Positions 62,035 through 64,000 of a stretch of DNA of 64,000 nucleotides are shown here, piece after piece (position 1 is the first letter of the stretch; the number at the start of each line of letters is the position of its first letter). The notes under the pieces were generated by a model that worked only from the letters and a program-made list of their open reading frames with translations, ran no database searches and was not told the origin of the DNA. This DNA comes from CAVTJL01 sp963735065 (lineage in GTDB: Bacteria > Pseudomonadota > Alphaproteobacteria > Geminicoccales > Geminicoccaceae), in the NCBI GenBank assembly GCA_963735065.1, contig CAVTJL010000004.1, positions 1,736,001 through 1,800,000 on the forward strand, in the 5' to 3' direction. The translations under genes were made by a program, and so were the position numbers.

Positions 62035-63255
62035 ATGAAGATCAGGGACATCGAGACCTACTGCATGCAGGTGGGCGCCCGGCCCGCCGTGCCGGGCAGC
62101 GCCGCCGCCGGCATCACCGCGGAGGCCGATTTCCGCGGCAGCCGGAACTGGCTTTTCGTGAGGGTGCTGACCGACGAGGGCGTCTATGGCGTTGGCGAGT
62201 GCAGCGGCTGGCCCCGCGTGGTGGAGACGGCCGTTCAGGACCTGAAGCATGTCCTGATCGGCGAGGATCCGGCCCACATCGACCGGCTGTGGCAGCGCAT
62301 GCTGCTGGCCTTCATGGGCCATGGCCAAGTGGGCACGGTGGGCGGCGGTGCCATGAGCGGCATCGAGATGGCGCTATGGGACATCAAAGGGAAGGTGCTG
62401 GGCCAGCCCGTCTGGAACCTCCTGGGGGGCCGCTTCCGCGACCGCATCCGGGTCTACGGCCACGCCAAGACGCCCGAGCGGGCGCACGAGCTTCTCGAGC
62501 GCGGCTATACCGGCGTCAAAGTGGGCTTCACCGGTGCGGTGGACATCGATCGCGTGGCGGCCGTCCGCGAGGCGGTGGGTGCCTCGATCGACGTCATGGT
62601 CGACGCGCACGGACCCTCCTGGATGACCGTCAAGGATGCCATCCTCGTCGGCCGGGCCCTCGAGCCCCTCGATCTCCTGTTCTACGAGGACCCGATAGCC
62701 CCGGAGAACATCGACGGCTACGAGCGCATCCGCGATGCCGTCGACATCCCGCTCGCGGCCGGTGAGCGGGTCAGCACGATCTGGGGTCTCAGGCCGCTGA
62801 TCGAGCGCGACCTCGTCGATGTGATCCAGCCCGATACGGGCCGGGCCGGCGGCATCACGCAGATGCGCAAGATGGCCGCCATGGCGGAGGCCCATTTCAT
62901 CACGATGGCCCCGCACTCGGGCTCGCTCGGGCCCGTGGCGGAATTCGCCGCGCTGCACGTGATGGCGACGATACCCAACGCGCTGATGCTCGAGCGCGTC
63001 GAGCTGGACTGGCCCGGCCGCTACGACATCGTGACGCCGGTCCTCAAGGTGGTGGACGGGCACCTGCCGGTGCCGGACGCCCCGGGCCTGGGGGTCGACC
63101 TCGTCCTCGATGAGATCAGGAAGTATCCGAGCCGGCGCAACGTCACCGACCTGCCGCCCGACGATGGTTGGGCCGCAGAGCCCGGCACCATCGAAGAGTG
63201 CTCCTACTTCCAGACCCGGCTCGCCCGGCGGCGCAAGCTGCGGCGCAGCGTCTGA
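62035..63255 (+). CDS. Galactonate-dehydratase-like enolase-superfamily enzyme
   Basis: A 406-residue acid-sugar dehydratase candidate. Metal ligands: Asp190 (VMVDAHG), Glu218 (FYEDP) and Glu244 (AAGER). His192 in DAHG and the Asp267/His294 pair (IQPDTGRAGG ... APHSGSLGP) are in the pattern of D-galactonate dehydratase. Lys162 (VKVGF) lies at the end of the second strand. The protein is the last gene of the importer operon. With the UxuA-like enzyme it argues for aldonate or uronate breakdown to a 2-keto-3-deoxy sugar acid. The substrate stereochemistry is not predictable. Confidence 0.88.
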   Translation: MKIRDIETYCMQVGARPAVPGSAAAGITAEADFRGSRNWLFVRVLTDEGVYGVGECSGWPRVVETAVQDLKHVLIGEDPAHIDRLWQRMLLAFMGHGQVGTVGGGAMSGIEMALWDIKGKVLGQPVWNLLGGRFRDRIRVYGHAKTPERAHELLERGYTGVKVGFTGAVDIDRVAAVREAVGASIDVMVDAHGPSWMTVKDAILVGRALEPLDLLFYEDPIAPENIDGYERIRDAVDIPLAAGERVSTIWGLRPLIERDLVDVIQPDTGRAGGITQMRKMAAMAEAHFITMAPHSGSLGPVAEFAALHVMATIPNALMLERVELDWPGRYDIVTPVLKVVDGHLPVPDAPGLGVDLVLDEIRKYPSRRNVTDLPPDDGWAAEPGTIEECSYFQTRLARRRKLRRSV

Positions 63256-63259
63256 GCGA

Positions 63260-63688
63260 TCAGGCCGGCCACTCCACATCGTCCTCGCTGACGAGGTCGC
63301 CGCGCATCGAGGGGCCGTGCGTGTGGACGCGCTCGGGATCGCCGCAGACGAGGTGATGCCAGGATGGCAGATCGTGGCCGAAGGCCACGAGACGGTAGGC
63401 GCAGCTGTGCGGCAGCCAGTCGAGGCCCAGGACGTTCTCGGGCGTGACCTTCACGCAGTCCGGCACGTTGGCCTGGCGACCCGCATAGTCCCGGCAGCGA
63501 TGCGTGCAGAGGTCGAGAAAGCGGCAGGCGGCGTCCGAGAGGGCGATCTCGCCCGTATCCTCGTCCTCGACCCTGAGCTGGCAGCAGAGCCCGCAGCCGT
63601 CGCAGAGCGATTCCCACTCGGCCTCGCTCATCTCGGCCATCGACTTGGTGCGCCAGAAGCGCCTGGATCTTTCCTTGCTGCGTGCCAT
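63260..63688 (-). CDS. YcgN-family cysteine-cluster protein (UPF0260)
   Basis: 142 residues rich in conserved cysteines: LCDGCGLCCQ (~27-36), ACRFLDLCTHRCRDYAGRQANVPDC (~52-76), and later SCAYRL and HLVCGD. This is the UPF0260/YcgN pattern, perhaps a metal or Fe-S protein of unknown role. The start is ATG 63688 (MARSKERSRRFWRTKSM); the upstream open frame is noise. It converges with the dehydratase gene. Confidence 0.9.
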   Translation of the reverse strand: MARSKERSRRFWRTKSMAEMSEAEWESLCDGCGLCCQLRVEDEDTGEIALSDAACRFLDLCTHRCRDYAGRQANVPDCVKVTPENVLGLDWLPHSCAYRLVAFGHDLPSWHHLVCGDPERVHTHGPSMRGDLVSEDDVEWPA

Positions 63689-63806
63689 GGCGTGCAAGGT
63701 GGGGCGGCGCGCGGCCTTTGGCCAGAGGCCTGACCCGTCTCGCCCCTTGAGCGGCCCGGCGCCTGCCCTATGCTCGGAGCCTCGAGCGAGGGAGGAACGA
63801 GGGCGC

Positions 63807-64000
63807 ATGGCCCGATGCATCGAGGCGCTTTTGCTGGCGGCGCTGCTCGCGGCCCCTGCCGCCGGGCCGGCCGTAGCCGCCGATCAGGCGCCCTCCACGC
63901 CTGCGACGCCGCCCACGAGCCAGCCGCCTGCTGCCGGGTCCGCATCCTCGACGGGCGGTGCTGCGGCAGCGTCCCCGGGCGCCGCCCCGTCGGCAGCGGG
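63807..64000 (+). CDS. Secreted or envelope protein, N-terminal fragment
   Basis: The frame is open to the end of the window (64+ residues). It starts MARCIEALLLAALLAAPAAG, a signal peptide with probable cleavage after PAVAA, then a Pro/Ala/Ser/Thr-rich linker (APSTPATPPTSQPPAAGS). GGAGG lies before the ATG at 63807. The functional domain lies beyond the window, so no role can be given. Confidence 0.6.
   Translation, partial: MARCIEALLLAALLAAPAAGPAVAADQAPSTPATPPTSQPPAAGSASSTGGAAAASPGAAPSAA

Overview
The window is GC-rich throughout (about two thirds GC, judged by eye) and looks chromosomal. The left block aroA-cmk-rpsA-ihfB-lapA ... pyrF-trpF-trpB-trpA-accD-folC is a gene order typical of Alphaproteobacteria. 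Together with a group 3b-type [NiFe]-hydrogenase, a NifJ-type pyruvate oxidoreductase and many ABC importers for organic acids or sugar acids, this suggests a metabolically versatile alphaproteobacterium, perhaps Rhodospirillales/Geminicoccales-like (inference).

Layout. 1-12 kb: housekeeping genes, all on the + strand, interrupted by an ornithine-cyclodeaminase-like gene, a sarcosine-oxidase-like gene and a 57-residue membrane protein on the minus strand. 12-17.3 kb: minus-strand genes (phenylacetate-CoA ligase, an unknown, a class III nucleotidyl cyclase, tRNA-Leu(TAA), a kynurenine-formamidase-like cyclase, a GlcG/HbpS-like protein). 17.5-22.4 kb: a heterodimeric ABC exporter pair and a sugar-phosphate-isomerase-like protein. 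22.4-33.8 kb: two divergent redox operons. On the minus strand lie HydB-like, a cyclic-nucleotide-binding protein, HydG-like, HydD, HydA and a maturation protease. On the plus strand lie a GltD-like NADPH oxidoreductase with ferredoxin domains, NifJ and a dihydroorotate-dehydrogenase-like protein. A perfect FNR/FixK-type box sits between them. 33.8-40.7 kb: a LysR regulator divergent from a branched-chain-type ABC importer (with a LivM-LivG fusion) and an enolase-superfamily enzyme. 40.7-47.5 kb: one very large secreted protein with two copies of a nucleoside-hydrolase-like domain separated by ten tandem repeats, flanked by gene-free DNA and a tRNA-Ser(GGA). 47.6-52.2 kb: a small membrane protein, lepA, a 3-hydroxyisobutyrate-dehydrogenase-like gene, DUF983 and a TauD-like dioxygenase. 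52.2-63.3 kb: a probable uronate/aldonate utilisation locus (aldo/keto reductase, mannonate-dehydratase-like, GntR regulator, Dpp-type importer with fused ATPases, alpha/beta hydrolase, galactonate-dehydratase-like enzyme). The right end has a YcgN-type cysteine-cluster protein and the start of a secreted protein.

How the genes work together. The hydrogenase (H2/NADPH), the GltD-like reductase (NADPH/ferredoxin) and NifJ (pyruvate/ferredoxin) would form a connected electron-exchange module that a low-oxygen regulator could switch on. The two importer loci pair a transporter with sugar-acid or organic-acid enzymes and a local regulator.

Cautions. Three genes (GltD-like, DHOD-like and the giant repeat protein) each carry exactly one extra base relative to an intact frame. 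This may be sequence error rather than biology. Start codons are assigned by eye.
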